Assembly (NCBI GenBank): GCA_018262455.1
Contig: JAGSPR010000419.1
Span: 1-5,732, forward strand
Direction: 5' to 3'
Source of the DNA: Deltaproteobacteria bacterium
Lineage (GTDB): Bacteria; Myxococcota; Polyangia; Haliangiales; Haliangiaceae
Length of the DNA stretch: 5,732 nt
Both the position numbers and the translations under genes were made by a program. How positions within the stretch are numbered: position 1 is the stretch's first letter; the number at the start of each line of letters is the position of its first letter. The notes beneath the pieces were generated by a model. That model saw only the letters and a program-made list of their open reading frames with translations, was not told the origin of the DNA and searched no databases. This document shows, piece after piece, positions 4,322 through 5,732 of the stretch.

Positions 4322-5732
4322 GTGATCGACCCAGCTGCGCGTGCGCGTCTCGAGTGGTGGAAGCTGTCGTTGCTCGATCTGACCACCGAAAATCCGTTGC
4401 TCGATGCCAGGACCGACGCGGCCGACCCCGGCCGGCGAACCTGCATCGCGATCCCGGACGTCGATCCGGGGAAGCTGGCGACCGCGCTCGGGGAAGGTAA
4501 CGCGTTCGCGTTCGCGCCCGGAGAGCCCGTCGCGGACCAGCTCGAGTTGCGCCAGCTGCGCGTGCCCCTTGCGTCGCCAGAGCTCGAGCGCAGGCTCGTC
4601 ACGCTGCGACGGACCGCGCGCGCCGAGCTCGCCGATCACGGCGTCCACACCCTGTGGCTCGCGCTCGGGATCCTGGTGTGGTGCGACTCCAACCAGGCCT
4701 CGCATGCGGCCCCCCTCGTGCTGTGGCCGGTCGAGCTCGAGCGCAACGAGGGTGGCGTGCTGCGGCTCGTCGCAGCCGAGGGCGTGGAGCCACGCTTCAA
4801 CCACACGCTCGGCGAGAAGCTTCGCCGCGACTTCGACATTTTGCTCGCGCCAGCGGAGGGCGAGATGCTCGACGCGACAGGGCTCGGCGTGCTGCTCGAA
4901 GCCGCCGACGGGATCGCCGTGACGCGGCCCGGCTGGCGCGTCGAACGTTCGGTGCGGCTCGGCGTGTTCTCGTTCGCGAGGTTCGCGATGTGGCAGGACC
5001 TCGACGCGCGCGGGGACGCGCTGCTCGCGAGCCCCGTGGTCGCTCACCTCGCCAGTGATGCCGGGATCGCGTTCGCGCAGCCTTCGGCGGCTGCGGCAGG
5101 CGCGGTGACCGCACCGATCGGCGCCAACGCCTCGGCGTGGGCATCGTCGTTGCTGGCGCCACTCGATGCCGATGCGCGCCAGCTGCATGCCGTGGCTGCG
5201 GCGGCGGCCGGCGCGAGCTTCGTGTTGCAGGGTGCTCCGGGGACCGGCAAGTCGCAGACGATCGCGAACCTGATCGTGCACCTCATGGGGCAGGGCAAGT
5301 CCGTGCTGTTCGTGAGCCACAAGATCGCGGCGCTCGAGGTCGTGAAGCGGCGGCTCGCGGCGGTGGGGCTCGGCGAGATCTGCCTCGAGCTCCACACGCA
5401 GGACTCCGCGCGTGCTCAGGTGCTCGCGCAACTCGGGCGCGTGCTCGAGCGAGCGTTCCGTCCCGGGGCAGGTCCTGGTGGCGACGATCGGCTCGCCGAG
5501 CTCCGGGCCGCGCTCGACGGTCACGTCACGGCGCTGCACCGGATCGGCCCATTCCGGCGATCGCTCCACGACGTGCTCGGCCGGCTGGTCGAGCTGCGTG
5601 CGACGCCGCGCGCCGCGCTGGCCGAGCGAGACGCGGTCGGGCTCGATGGTGCGACGTTCGAGCAGCGGCGGATCGCCGTCGAGCAGCTCGCCGCCGCGGC
5701 GCGCGCGGTCGAGCCGGTCGCAAACCACCCCT
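4322..5732 (+). CDS. DUF4011-type SF1 helicase/ATPase, N-terminal part (runs off the window)
   Basis: The frame is open for 470 codons to the window edge. The start is GTG 4322: an in-frame TAG lies 9 bp upstream (4310-4312), and the conserved N-terminal helix WWKLSLLDLTTENPLLD (12-28) needs a start this early. Residues 12 to about 225 match the DUF4011 region that precedes the helicase core in very large bacterial SF1 (UPF1-like) proteins, including APLVLWPVELER (131-142), FNHTLGEKLRRDFDI and LGVFSFARFAMWQDLD. Residues 304-311 are Walker A, GAPGTGKS, and VLFVSHKIAALEVVKRRL (328-345) is the following motif Ia region. It should couple ATP hydrolysis to nucleic-acid translocation in the cytoplasm. 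Walker B and the rest of the core lie beyond the edge. Homologues commonly exceed 1,200 residues and may end in a Vsr-like nuclease and DUF3320; some belong to anti-phage systems. Whether this one does cannot be told from this part. Confidence 0.9.
   Translation, partial: MIDPAARARLEWWKLSLLDLTTENPLLDARTDAADPGRRTCIAIPDVDPGKLATALGEGNAFAFAPGEPVADQLELRQLRVPLASPELERRLVTLRRTARAELADHGVHTLWLALGILVWCDSNQASHAAPLVLWPVELERNEGGVLRLVAAEGVEPRFNHTLGEKLRRDFDILLAPAEGEMLDATGLGVLLEAADGIAVTRPGWRVERSVRLGVFSFARFAMWQDLDARGDALLASPVVAHLASDAGIAFAQPSAAAAGAVTAPIGANASAWASSLLAPLDADARQLHAVAAAAAGASFVLQGAPGTGKSQTIANLIVHLMGQGKSVLFVSHKIAALEVVKRRLAAVGLGEICLELHTQDSARAQVLAQLGRVLERAFRPGAGPGGDDRLAELRAALDGHVTALHRIGPFRRSLHDVLGRLVELRATPRAALAERDAVGLDGATFEQRRIAVEQLAAAARAVEPVANHP

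Noticed and set aside
4318..4500. ATG at 4318 opening a 60-codon frame just before the helicase start
   Set aside because: It is out of frame with the helicase, has no Shine-Dalgarno, and its product is an unrecognisable Arg-rich peptide overlapping a well-supported gene.
2933..5728. A single 931-codon minus-strand open frame covering the class V gene and everything upstream to the right edge
   Set aside because: Only the last 394 codons match a protein family. The rest is low-complexity, Arg/Glu-rich translation antisense to the helicase, and the gap in between has no ATG, GTG or TTG in frame. Long antisense open frames are common at this GC content.

Overview
This is a GC-rich, gene-dense stretch of bacterial chromosome with strong G/C preference at third codon positions. 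A cytoplasmic Hanks-type kinase-like protein, a lipoprotein with an Ala/Pro-rich linker and heavy GTG start use suggest a large-genome soil bacterium. Myxococcota/Deltaproteobacteria is my best guess from style, but no rRNA or marker gene is present to prove it.

Layout, left to right: (1) the 3' end of an unrecognised + strand gene (2-109); (2) a MutT/NudG-type Nudix hydrolase (132-551, +), probably co-transcribed with it; (3) a 110-bp gap holding an imperfect tandem repeat and a good sigma70-type promoter placed so that the next mRNA would be leaderless; (4) a 490-residue protein with a probable N-terminal winged helix and a kinase domain that lacks its catalytic residues (662-2134, +); (5) convergent to it, a lipoprotein with a Cu/Zn superoxide dismutase-like domain that has lost most metal ligands (2184-2852, -); (6) upstream of that on the same strand, a class V, isopenicillin-N-epimerase-like PLP enzyme (2933-4117, -); (7) a 204-bp divergent promoter region with seven copies of a pentanucleotide; (8) the first 470 codons of a very large DUF4011-type SF1 helicase/ATPase (4322 to the window end, +).

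The genes do not form one obvious pathway. The most notable content is two probable pseudoenzymes lying tail to tail (a pseudokinase fused to a possible DNA-binding domain, and a metal-site-degenerate SOD lipoprotein). There is also a translation-initiation pattern: the three transcription-unit-leading genes have no Shine-Dalgarno but a TANNNT hexamer 6-8 nt before the start, while the two operon-internal genes have clear Shine-Dalgarno sites. The helicase family includes members reported in anti-phage defence loci, so the region beyond the right edge matters. I see no tRNA, rRNA, CRISPR array, transposase or integrase gene here.
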